Shown: one piece after another, positions 9,297 to 16,708 of the stretch | How positions within the stretch are numbered: the first letter of the stretch is position 1 | How the letters are laid out: each line of letters opens with the position of its first letter | Origin: a virus | Strand: one strand, 5' to 3' | Length of the DNA: 34,837 nt | Virus record (IMG/VR): IMGVR_UViG_3300042294_002629 | Span: 1-34,837 of that record | Notes under the pieces: model-generated | What the model was told of the DNA's origin: nothing | What the model saw: only the letters and a program-made list of their open reading frames with translations | The model's database searches: none | Translations under genes and position numbers: made by a program

Positions 9297-9325
9297 AAAA
9301 GAAAAAGCCCCTGCATCGCAAGAGC
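9295..9325 (-). terminator. Intrinsic terminator after the tape measure gene
   Basis: On the minus strand an 8-bp stem GCTCTTGC / GCAGGGGC (two G-T pairs) closes a GAT loop, and is followed by TTTTTCTTTTT. It sits 38 bases beyond the tape measure stop codon, so the tape measure transcript can end here before the tail-tip gene. Confidence 0.65.
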
Positions 9326-9362
9326 TGTTTCACTTGATCTAAACCAATAAAAGTACCTATGA

Positions 9363-11867
9363 CTACTGAGAACTTCTGAACCTGTTGTTCAAAATCTTAG
9401 TTGTTCTTCGCTCGGTGCGAATATACTTCTCAAATCCTCGCTCATCCATATTAAGTTGAGTGATGGGCAGAGACTTCAGAATGCTGCCTAATTCATCCAG
9501 CTTGCCTACCATTGGATTGGCTGTTGCCTGTCCTCCGGATAAACGATTAGCCCAGAATACCTCCTGCTTGCTTAAGCTGGAGTTAGGAATAACCTGCGAG
9601 CCTTTAGGCAGGTCAACCAGGGTAGCTGTTGGTGGAGTGAAGTAAACCTTGCCTGACTTGGTTACTACCTTCTCCACACCTTTCTCACCTACCATTGCCA
9701 GACCTCCCTCAAATGGCTTGCCTTTAGTACCCTCAGCAAACTCAGGTACTTTTTGAGCCATGATAAATCCAATCTGAGCAGCCTGAGCAGTTAATGTTAT
9801 CGCAGCTAAAATTGGATTTACGGTTGTCCATTTTGCAATGATGGCAGCAGTTTCAAAAACTACTCTGGCAATAGCAGCATCTCTTTCAGCCCTCCATGCT
9901 TTTTCTTTAAGTTCTTTCTCCTTTACTGCTTTTTCTTGGTTGATCTGATCAATCTTCTGCTGGTTGCCATCGGCTAAGGCTATCTCTGCATTAGCTCTTT
10001 TATTTAGTAGGGTAATCTCCCTATCTATTGATTGAGAGTACAACTGAAATGCTCCGGCTACTAATTGATTGCCTAACTCAATGGATGCTGCCTTAATTTC
10101 CTCTGCTTCCTTATATTTTTTTATCTCCTTATCAATTGCCTCTTTATAGGTACTCTCGTATTGAGAAGCGAATTTTTTCATGGCTGCCAATCGGGAGTCA
10201 AATAATTTTTTGTCATCCTCTTCTCTCTTGGCATTCTCTTTGGCTAAAAAGTCAGTCAATGATATGGCTGTTAACTTTTCCTTCTCAACCGCATCCTCGT
10301 AAGCCTTAGCTGCTGCCTGCGCTGATAGCTCAGCATTGTCTACTTCAATTTGTTTAAGACCAATTTTCTTCTCTAAAAACTCTTTTTTAAGGTCATAAAC
10401 CTGCTGTTCATAAATTTTTTCAGCAGCAAGTGCAGTAGTAGGATCACCTCTTAGCTCACCCAATAACTTGCGCTGTTCCTTCTCCAGGTTAAGAAGCTGC
10501 AATCGGTCTTGAAAGTTCTGTTTCTCAGCTGCCACTCGCTCCTTCTCTGCTTTCTCGGCAGCTTTTCTTGCTTTTTCAGCATCTGCCTGCCGTTGTTTTT
10601 CAGCATCGGCTAATTGTTTGGCTGTCTTAGCTGAATTTTCAGTTCTTAACTTAATCTGTTCTTCTGCTGCTGCTATTCTACCTTTATAATTGGCAATATC
10701 AAGATTAGACTGCTCAATTATTTTCATTGCCTGTATTAACTCAGCACTACCTGTTCCGAAATCAGCTGCTGCTGCTCTCTCAAGTGAGGTAGCTTTATTT
10801 GCAATCGCTGAATATTTAATTAAATCATCAGTGCTTGTTTTTAAGCTATCTTTTTGTTTTTTGACAAATTCATCTAATTGGTCATCTGTCATTTTTAGCA
10901 TTTGCTGCTGATAAAACTGAAAAGCTGTTAGTTCGGTAGTTGCAAATCGCTCGGCATCACTTTGTGCATTTCCAAATAATTTATTGATGCTATCCATAAA
11001 ATCGGCAGTGATTACCAATGCATCCGTTAGTATTGGCTTAAGAAGTGTGCCTATCTTGTTAAGAAAGTTATCCCAGGCATCGCCTAAGTTATTGACCTGA
11101 CCTCCCAGAGTACCAGACACAGCAGCAGCTGCCCCAGCTACACCTTCATAATCGCCAAGGCTAAGAATGTACTCTCTGATTGCCTCATTGGTAAACTTAG
11201 TCTGGGTTTGAACTCCTTTAAAGGTGAAGGTAACCTGATCTCCTGCTTTTTGCGCCCGGATGCCAAACTCCTTTAATCGCTCAAATTCACCTACCTGAGC
11301 ATCAATGATGGCCTCGGTGAGCATGTCAAAGTTTTTACCTGTGCTGGATGCCAGATCGCCCAGCTTACGCATCTCTTCAGTGGTAGGTTTAAATCCCTGA
11401 TTGGCAAGTTTGACAAAGGATGCTGTCAGCTCCTCCACCGAAAATGGAGTTGTTTTAGCAAATTCCTTTATGCCTTCCAGAGCAAGTGATGCTTGCGCTC
11501 CACTGCCTAATGTGTTTTTAAGTACTGCTGCCAGCTTTTCAAATCGAGCAGTGACATCAAATATAGCTTTGCCAAATCCAACAACAGCAGTTATGGTAAA
11601 TGCCCCGGCTATCATCGGACCAAGTGGTCCGAGCTTGTTCATCATGCCACCGATTCCACCCTGAGCCTTATCAAATGCTCCGGATAGCTTGTTGCCTGTC
11701 TCAGTGGCTTTTGTTGATGTATCGTTAAGCTCCCGGTTAAACTTCTTTAACTCACTAACCGCATCTTGCTCCTCCTTACTAAGGTTGTCAAAGCTGGTTA
11801 CTGCCTTCTTTAGCTCAGTGTCATCAATGACATACTTAATTTTTATTTCATTGCTGGATATTGCCAT
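9363..11867 (-). CDS. Tape measure protein
   Basis: An 834-residue protein that sets tail length and lies inside the tail tube. It begins MAISSNEIKIKYVIDDTELK, followed by a coiled coil (residues about 15-60), a hydrophobic Gly-rich segment (LGPMIAGAFTITAVVGFGKA), a tape-measure core (FAKTTPFSVEELTASFVKLA), then long Lys/Glu/Ala-rich coiled coils (about 390-640) and a second hydrophobic segment near 680-720 (NPILAAITLTAQAAQIGFIM). I chose the ATG at 11867. A longer frame from 11924 would translate straight through an intrinsic terminator and its poly-T, giving GGFFLAN, so it is not real. By the usual 1.5 angstrom per residue rule the tail would be near 120 nm. Confidence 0.85.
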   Translation of the reverse strand: MAISSNEIKIKYVIDDTELKKAVTSFDNLSKEEQDAVSELKKFNRELNDTSTKATETGNKLSGAFDKAQGGIGGMMNKLGPLGPMIAGAFTITAVVGFGKAIFDVTARFEKLAAVLKNTLGSGAQASLALEGIKEFAKTTPFSVEELTASFVKLANQGFKPTTEEMRKLGDLASSTGKNFDMLTEAIIDAQVGEFERLKEFGIRAQKAGDQVTFTFKGVQTQTKFTNEAIREYILSLGDYEGVAGAAAAVSGTLGGQVNNLGDAWDNFLNKIGTLLKPILTDALVITADFMDSINKLFGNAQSDAERFATTELTAFQFYQQQMLKMTDDQLDEFVKKQKDSLKTSTDDLIKYSAIANKATSLERAAAADFGTGSAELIQAMKIIEQSNLDIANYKGRIAAAEEQIKLRTENSAKTAKQLADAEKQRQADAEKARKAAEKAEKERVAAEKQNFQDRLQLLNLEKEQRKLLGELRGDPTTALAAEKIYEQQVYDLKKEFLEKKIGLKQIEVDNAELSAQAAAKAYEDAVEKEKLTAISLTDFLAKENAKREEDDKKLFDSRLAAMKKFASQYESTYKEAIDKEIKKYKEAEEIKAASIELGNQLVAGAFQLYSQSIDREITLLNKRANAEIALADGNQQKIDQINQEKAVKEKELKEKAWRAERDAAIARVVFETAAIIAKWTTVNPILAAITLTAQAAQIGFIMAQKVPEFAEGTKGKPFEGGLAMVGEKGVEKVVTKSGKVYFTPPTATLVDLPKGSQVIPNSSLSKQEVFWANRLSGGQATANPMVGKLDELGSILKSLPITQLNMDERGFEKYIRTERRTTKILNNRFRSSQ

Positions 11868-11884
11868 TGGCTTATTGTTTGGCT

Positions 11885-11892
11885 CAAAGTTA
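11885..11892 (-). promoter_or_regulatory. Candidate -7 promoter box TAACTTTG
   Basis: Minus-strand TAACTTTG, an exact TAnnTTTG match, 17 bases before the tape measure ATG at 11867 and just after the poly-T of the terminator. No clear TTTG -33 box is at the usual spacing, since that position falls within the terminator stem. Confidence 0.35.
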
Positions 11893-11895
11893 GCC

Positions 11896-11921
11896 AAAAA
11901 AAAACCACCGGAATCCAGTGG
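11896..11921 (-). terminator. Intrinsic terminator before the tape measure gene
   Basis: On the minus strand CCACTGG-ATT-CCGGTGG forms a 7-bp stem (one G-T pair) with a 3-base loop and is followed by nine T. It ends the transcript that comes from the replication and terminase genes, or attenuates it, before the tape measure gene. It also decides the tape measure start. Confidence 0.75.
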
Positions 11922-11990
11922 CATTTTCTCAAACTAAACCTATGTTAAAAAAAACCTACTTCTTCTTTCTCTGTTCAGTCAAAAAAGTGC

Positions 11991-12749
11991 TTACAATGAG
12001 GTAGTATTCGTAGACTGGCCTTTCGACCAGGAATTTAATTCTCTGAGCATCTCCACCTGTGACTCTAAACTGTTCATCAAATCTCTGTCTATGCTGTCGG
12101 AGGATTGAAGTCCAATAATGTGTTTCAGGTTGTTTAGGTTTTGAATTGTTTCTGCCTGTAAATAAGTCGGGAAATTCGTGCTGTATTCGGTCAAAGAGGG
12201 CAGAAAGGCGTACTCCGGCAGTTTCAAAAAAAAACCCTCTACATCATTGTGCTTCATCCAATGCTCCAGCTTCAGCTTGTTGTATGGGTACTGGTAGTCT
12301 AATGGGTTCTCATGCTCATCAAAGTAAACAACAGTTGCCAGTTTCAGCTGCCTGGTCATGCTCATGCTCATCTCCATCTGCTCCTTTAGCCGGGAGGCCA
12401 GTATGCCAATCTCATAGAGCTTTTTCTCATCCTTCTTTTTCTTGTCCATGAGTAAGTTGATCAGGCCATTGTTCCAGCCCTTCAGATAGTCAGGGTTAAT
12501 CTGCCAGAGTTCTTCTGTGAATATATCTCTGGCTGCTATTGCCCTCTGGAATGGCACATTGACCTCTGAGCTGAAGCGGAAGTAGTTAATGCCTCCGGAT
12601 GTGAAGGCAAACTCAATCTGATCCCAGCGGTCTTTCGGTGCTAATCCTTGGTAAAGTATTCTGCCATCTTGCTCCGGTATAGCAGCTTTTTCTGGAGTCG
12701 GTTCAGGAGCAGGAGCAGGAAGTGGTTTAGACCTAAAAAAATTGAACAT
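11991..12749 (-). CDS. Protein of unknown function upstream of the tape measure gene
   Basis: A 252-residue protein. Residues 1-30 are a Pro/Ala/Glu linker (PLPAPAPEPTPEKAAIPEQD), then a mixed domain beginning GRILYQGLAPKDRWDQIEFAF. A Lys-rich helical stretch (about 105-140, MDKKKKDEKKLYEIGILASRLKEQMEMSMSM in part) and a Leu/Glu-rich coiled coil near the end follow. The place just before the tape measure gene is where tail assembly chaperones usually stand, but no frameshifted partner is seen and the sequence does not show a chaperone motif. Its first 109 bases overlap the end of the membrane-protein gene in another frame. Its stop is followed by the terminator at 11896-11921. Confidence 0.55.
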   Translation of the reverse strand: MFNFFRSKPLPAPAPEPTPEKAAIPEQDGRILYQGLAPKDRWDQIEFAFTSGGINYFRFSSEVNVPFQRAIAARDIFTEELWQINPDYLKGWNNGLINLLMDKKKKDEKKLYEIGILASRLKEQMEMSMSMTRQLKLATVVYFDEHENPLDYQYPYNKLKLEHWMKHNDVEGFFLKLPEYAFLPSLTEYSTNFPTYLQAETIQNLNNLKHIIGLQSSDSIDRDLMNSLESQVEMLRELNSWSKGQSTNTTSL

Positions 12750-13036
12750 AGATAGAATGGATAATCAAACATAAAGCAACCGATGAGCAGGAACTGCCAA
12801 GCACCGGAGCAGAATGGGCATTCACCAAGTGGCTTCGCCCAGATGGTTGGTAGCTTCTGGATTTGGCAGAGATACCACTGCCCAAGTGGGTGATCCTCCA
12901 GAAGGTAGTCCAGGAACAATGAGAAGGATGCGCTGAGTAAAGCTATCAGAGCCAATGTCAGCAGGCTCGGAATCGTGTGGTAACTCGATAATGCAACAGC
13001 CTCTGCGCTTGCCCCCGCAACTTGCATCAATGTCAT
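12641..13036 (-). CDS. Membrane protein with CPFC motif
   Basis: A 131-residue protein with about three hydrophobic segments: SLLTLALIALLSASFSLFL (about 24-42), CSGAWQFLLIGCFMF (about 76-90) and FYLCSIFLGLNHFLLLLL (about 93-110). The motif GECPFCSGAW before the second segment recalls DUF1360-type small membrane proteins that carry a CxxC-W signature; that link is tentative. The ATG overlaps the stop of the preceding gene (ATGA), arguing for translational coupling. The last 36 codons overlap the next gene in a different frame. Function in the phage is unknown. Confidence 0.6.
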   Translation of the reverse strand: MTLMQVAGASAEAVALSSYHTIPSLLTLALIALLSASFSLFLDYLLEDHPLGQWYLCQIQKLPTIWAKPLGECPFCSGAWQFLLIGCFMFDYPFYLCSIFLGLNHFLLLLLNRLQKKLLYRSKMAEYFTKD

Positions 13037-13434
13037 AGTTCTGGTTGTTCATTGTTGAAAACATTTATGATTAATTGTGCTGTCTCTATGTTGGTAAATG
13101 TACTGATGAAACTTAGGCAGATGCTGTCGTACTCCTTGCCATCAATAGCAATGAATGGCACAGGCTCATTGGTAACTGAGTCATTGAAGTAGATGCTGTA
13201 CTGACCACCGAAAGCATTGAGAAAGCCCTCCGGAATCTGGGTGGCATCAAGGTCAACAAAGCCATCTGGGTTAATTGTCAGCAATTGCCTGACATTGACA
13301 TTCACTCCCGGCTTAACTATGTTGACAATGATGTCCTCCTGATCATAGCCGGGAGGAGCAAAGATAAAGACATCATCAGGGCAGCTGGGGAATGGCTGAC
13401 AGATGGGATAGCAGTTATTGCAACATAGTGCCAT
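13033..13434 (-). CDS. Cysteine-rich small protein, probably structural
   Basis: A 133-residue protein starting MALCCNNCYPICQPFPSC. The cysteine cluster at the start is followed by a beta-rich domain (DDVFIFAPPGYDQEDIIVNIV to the end). The ATG at 13434 was preferred over an upstream one, because the longer version would run more than 100 bases into the terminase gene in another frame. It overlaps the end of terL by 20 bases. A head decoration or tail role would fit the cysteine style shared with other virion proteins of this phage, but this is a guess. Confidence 0.55.
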   Translation of the reverse strand: MALCCNNCYPICQPFPSCPDDVFIFAPPGYDQEDIIVNIVKPGVNVNVRQLLTINPDGFVDLDATQIPEGFLNAFGGQYSIYFNDSVTNEPVPFIAIDGKEYDSICLSFISTFTNIETAQLIINVFNNEQPEL

Positions 13435-14749
13435 ACTTTTCCAGATTAAAGTTGCTGGTGATTTCGGCAAAGTTAGAGAAAATAAAATATCGGAAGGCAT
13501 CCAGAGCATGCGACTTGTCCGGGTTCTTGTTTTTCCAGGCATCGAGGCTGCCCTGCCGATCTACTTTGGCTTCCTTTAGGTCAGTAACCAGAGCCGGGCA
13601 TGCTTTCTCTGAGATGGTGATCTTGGCCTTCTGGAAGACCAGGATGGTAATTAACCTGCTTGCTATGTGTGATGGGTTAGCCTTTGGCACTTGCAACTGC
13701 ATGTCGGTGAGCTGAAGGTAGTTCTTAATGATTAGGTAAGCACTGATGTTGCCCTGAGTAAAGGCATTCCTGCTTGCCCCAGATGCATCGCCATTGATAA
13801 CATACATCAGACCAGGATACTCCTGCCGGATGGTCTGGCAAAGGGTGGAGAGATCACCGATGCGGTAGACCTTCAGCACATTGATGGTGGCATAATTGGC
13901 TGACTCACTGCCGTACTTGATGTATTGGCAAGCTACGCAAGTGTTAGTGACATTGAAGTCAAATGCTAGGTAGAGTGGGTAGGCTGGATTAGCCTTAATG
14001 TAGCCTCCAAAGACATGCTTAGAGTAGTCGAAGGTATAGGCAAATAGACTTTCTCTATCCCAGACTCCCCACTGCCCTAGGGCATAGACTTCATAGTAAG
14101 TCTGGTTGACTGTCTTGAGTGCCTCCATCCTTGTGACATACTCATCATCCAGAAAGTTCAGAGCATCCCGATAAGTTCCATGTAGCCTGAGTATCTGGTT
14201 AGCCTCTTTGTCTGGCACATCATCAAAGAACCTTTTTTTAATCCAATGGCTATCACTGACCGGATTGAAGGTCAGAAAGAATCTCTTTGGATGCTCAGAC
14301 TTACCCCTGAGTCGGAGAGTTATCTGAGTGAAGTCTTCCAGAGTCAGCTCAGTTGCCTCCTCTATCCAGATGTACTTAGCCTGGCTAAGTGACTTGAGCT
14401 TCTCAGGATCATCACAGCCTAAGAAGACTATGCGATTAGTGCCGGACATTAGTTCCATGTATCCTGTTTTTGCCTTAATGAGCTTATCCAATCCCCATTG
14501 GCTAATCTTATTCCGGAAGTCAGCAAAGACTGAGTTTCTAAGAGTCGCTGCTACTTTGCGGATAACAAAGAAGGTCTGGTATTGATTGACTTTATTGTCG
14601 CATATCTCAGCCAGAAATAGCTGAATCATGGTCTGGCTTTTGCCCGATCCTGCCCCACCCCAGAGGATATTATAGGTCTTAGGCTCAGTGACTGCTTCCA
14701 GATACTGCTGCTGCCATAGGTCAGGACTTGACAAATCAAGCTGTGCCAT
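13415..14749 (-). CDS. terL: Terminase large subunit
   Basis: A 444-residue DNA-packaging motor. The ATPase part shows Walker A GGAGSGKS (31-38), Walker B YIWIEEATE (126-134) and the coupling motif LTFNP (159-163). The nuclease part shows the first acidic strand LAFDFN (D264), NGDASG (D321) and HALDAFRYF near the end (about 415), the expected RNase H-like set. Length is normal for the PBSX/Terminase_3 type group. The start codon overlaps the terS stop by one base (TAATG). It cuts concatemeric DNA and drives it through the portal into the prohead. Confidence 0.95.
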   Translation of the reverse strand: MAQLDLSSPDLWQQQYLEAVTEPKTYNILWGGAGSGKSQTMIQLFLAEICDNKVNQYQTFFVIRKVAATLRNSVFADFRNKISQWGLDKLIKAKTGYMELMSGTNRIVFLGCDDPEKLKSLSQAKYIWIEEATELTLEDFTQITLRLRGKSEHPKRFFLTFNPVSDSHWIKKRFFDDVPDKEANQILRLHGTYRDALNFLDDEYVTRMEALKTVNQTYYEVYALGQWGVWDRESLFAYTFDYSKHVFGGYIKANPAYPLYLAFDFNVTNTCVACQYIKYGSESANYATINVLKVYRIGDLSTLCQTIRQEYPGLMYVINGDASGASRNAFTQGNISAYLIIKNYLQLTDMQLQVPKANPSHIASRLITILVFQKAKITISEKACPALVTDLKEAKVDRQGSLDAWKNKNPDKSHALDAFRYFIFSNFAEITSNFNLEKYGTMLQ

Positions 14750-15069
14750 TAGGCTTCTGGTTCAGCTGCCTTCCTCGTTACAGGCTGTGGCATGATGACT
14801 GTATTGAATGAGCCTTCCAGCTCAATGTCTAGCTTGGCCTTGCCATAGGCTCTGTCCAGGAGCAGCTCGGCAGCCCTGACATCGCCCTTGGTTGCCTTAG
14901 CTCTCAGAGCCATAAGAATAGCCTCAGCAGCTGTTTTGCCATCCTTCTCATCACCAAGTACATTGGCAAGCAATTCCCTTAACTCAGGTAGCTTTTTAGG
15001 CCTGCCAGCAGGATTACCAGATTGGCCTTTTTTCCATTTTCCTTTTTCAAGATTCTCCGGGTTTGGCAT
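14749..15069 (-). CDS. terS: Terminase small subunit candidate (DUF5681-like)
   Basis: A 106-residue basic protein with the motif KWKKGQSGNPAGRPKKLPEL (about 11-30), characteristic of DUF5681 proteins often found directly before terL. A helical part (residues about 32-75, including AEAILMALRAKATKGDVRAAELLLDRAYGK) could make the oligomerisation or DNA-recognition domain. Small size is normal for terS. It overlaps the methyltransferase gene upstream by 23 bases and terL downstream by one. The role in recognising the packaging site is known for the family by position rather than seen here. Confidence 0.7.
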   Translation of the reverse strand: MPNPENLEKGKWKKGQSGNPAGRPKKLPELRELLANVLGDEKDGKTAAEAILMALRAKATKGDVRAAELLLDRAYGKAKLDIELEGSFNTVIMPQPVTRKAAEPEA

Positions 15070-16264
15070 CCTTGTTTTGTCCTTGTAAAGTACCTTCAGT
15101 CAGATAAGGCTGACCGTTCCTTTTTATTTGCAATGTAGGGTCTAATTTAAGCATCCTGTCAACTATGACCTGGCAGTATTTTGGGTCAAGTTCCATGCCG
15201 TAACATTTGCGCTTTAATTGATGAGCTGCGACCATTGTTGAACCACTGCCCAAGTATAAATCAACAATAAAACTATTTATATTTGAACTTATCTTCAATT
15301 CATTTAATATTATTTCTAATGGCTTTATTGTTGGGTGGTCATCACTTTTTTCATTATCCAGAATAAAATATTTGCCATAATTAACATTGGGAAGACTGCA
15401 ATTAAATATTGCATTTTTTGAAATATAAATAAGATATTCAGTATCTGCTAAATGATGATTTGAAGCAAAAGGTAGAATTTGTTTTTTATGCCATGTCAAT
15501 ATATTAAAATTATATCCATTGTCTTTTGCCCAATTACAATAGTCAGGAACTAAATCAGTATTACAGAAAATATAGGCATTTATTTGTTTATTAAATAATA
15601 TCGGTATTATGTTTAGGAAATTTGTAGGGTTAAAATCAATAATATCTTTTATTCTTTCTTTAAATCTTTCTGCATTTTTAAAATCTCCTGTTGATTTTCC
15701 CATCTTTTTATACCTATATGGAGGATCGGTAAAAAGCATATCAGCCTTTTGCCCATTCATAAGCTTTGCCAACGCATCACTATCTGTTGAATCTCCACAA
15801 AGCAATCGATGCTCACCTATCTCAAATAGGTCACCAAGCACAATGTCTGTCTGAATTTCATCAGGCATAACATAATCATCCTCTTCTGCTTCAGGCTCTT
15901 CAGTAAATCCAACAGGCACATCTAAGCCCCAGGCATCAAGTTCTTCAGCATCCCAGTTATTGGCAAGGTCATCCCAATCCCACTCACCGAAGCCTACATT
16001 GTCCTTGATTATAAACTCTCTCTGCTTAGCCTCATCCCAATCAACTACTTGCACAGGCACTTGCTTCCACTTGGCTTCTTTCATTGCCTTAAAGCGCATG
16101 TTGCCACCAAGGATAACCATATCCTGGTTCACGACTATTGGCCTAACACTAGCCATCTCAGGGAAGTCCTTTAGGCTTTGAACGAGCTTATGAAACTTAT
16201 CATCCTTGATAAGTCTAGGATTGCTCGGATTTGGTTTGATAGAGCTTATTGCAACTATTTGCAT
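15047..16264 (-). CDS. ParB-like domain fused to DNA methyltransferase
   Basis: A 405-residue fusion. Residues 1 to about 90 are a ParB/Srx-like domain (NPSNPR, VVNQDMVILGGNMRFKAM). Residues about 140-370 are an adenine-N6/cytosine-N4 methyltransferase of the beta order: LFTDPPYRYK (catalytic DPPY 180-183), HPTIKP (310-315), then the SAM-binding VDLYLGSGST (334-343) and YGMELDPKYC. Such fusions are frequent in phages and protect phage DNA from restriction. The centre between DPPY and the SAM motif (about 15260-15715) is strikingly AT-rich: 13 G/C in 15541-15600 against 29 in 16021-16080. That is where target recognition lies, so a specificity swap is likely. Confidence 0.85.
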   Translation of the reverse strand: MQIVAISSIKPNPSNPRLIKDDKFHKLVQSLKDFPEMASVRPIVVNQDMVILGGNMRFKAMKEAKWKQVPVQVVDWDEAKQREFIIKDNVGFGEWDWDDLANNWDAEELDAWGLDVPVGFTEEPEAEEDDYVMPDEIQTDIVLGDLFEIGEHRLLCGDSTDSDALAKLMNGQKADMLFTDPPYRYKKMGKSTGDFKNAERFKERIKDIIDFNPTNFLNIIPILFNKQINAYIFCNTDLVPDYCNWAKDNGYNFNILTWHKKQILPFASNHHLADTEYLIYISKNAIFNCSLPNVNYGKYFILDNEKSDDHPTIKPLEIILNELKISSNINSFIVDLYLGSGSTMVAAHQLKRKCYGMELDPKYCQVIVDRMLKLDPTLQIKRNGQPYLTEGTLQGQNKDAKPGES

Positions 16265-16269
16265 GCGGT

Positions 16270-16440
16270 CTATTTCTTTTTTGGCATCATTGAAGGCATT
16301 TTAGGCTTAGCTGCCTTCTTAGCCTTCTTAGCCACAGATAGCGCAATGGCTACTGCCTGCTTCTGAGGCTTGCCTTTCTTCATTTCAGCCTTTATGTTGC
16401 TGCTCACGGTCTTAGCCGAGTAACCTTTTTTGAGTGGCAT
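16270..16440 (-). CDS. Small basic protein (56 aa)
   Basis: The 56-residue sequence starts MPLKKGYSAKTVSSNIKAEM, continues KKGKPQKQAVAIALSVAKKA and ends in Lys/Met-rich repeats (PKMPSMMPKKK). The KGxSxxTVSxNIxxExxxGKPQKQAVAIAL pattern is a recognisable small phage family (DUF6496-like, from memory). It lies between two genes with 4-5 bases to each side, so it is certainly part of the operon. Strong positive charge suggests nucleic-acid binding. Confidence 0.75.
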   Translation of the reverse strand: MPLKKGYSAKTVSSNIKAEMKKGKPQKQAVAIALSVAKKAKKAAKPKMPSMMPKKK

Positions 16441-16444
16441 AGTC

Positions 16445-16708
16445 TTAAACTTGTTTCCGCAAAGATAAGTATTTCAGCATTGCCACATAAATGTCTCGCT
16501 GGTTCTGCCATCGGTTCATGTGCCTGGTGACTCCACCATTGGCAATCTTTGCATCAAGCTGCTTGATTTTACGGTGAAGGTACTCCATGCAGTCCTGGTA
16601 GTTCGGAGGAATAGAAATATGTTCGTACATAAGATTGTTTTGATAGGTGACATTTGTCTGCCATAGTTCTGGCATTTGGCTTAGATGGATTGCATTAACT
16701 TCATTCAT
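16445..16708 (-). CDS. Hypothetical helical protein (87 aa)
   Basis: An 87-residue protein with a helical second half (YLHRKIKQLDAKIANGGVTRHMNRWQNQ in part). It starts 8 bases inside the end of the helicase gene, using the upstream of two adjacent ATG codons, which couples it to dnaB. No recognised domain. Position between helicase and methyltransferase suggests a role in DNA metabolism. Confidence 0.55.
   Translation of the reverse strand: MNEVNAIHLSQMPELWQTNVTYQNNLMYEHISIPPNYQDCMEYLHRKIKQLDAKIANGGVTRHMNRWQNQRDIYVAMLKYLSLRKQV

Noticed and set aside
11868-11924. Tape measure start at 11924
   Set aside because: It would translate a terminator stem and its poly-T, and start before the -7 box.
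12146-12451. Plus-strand 101-residue frame inside the gene before the tape measure
   Set aside because: Opposite-strand shadow of a well-supported gene, with no promoter and unlikely composition.
13435-13542. Longer amino end for the cysteine-rich protein after terL
   Set aside because: It is the antiphase reading of terL; the ATG at 13434 gives a normal overlap.
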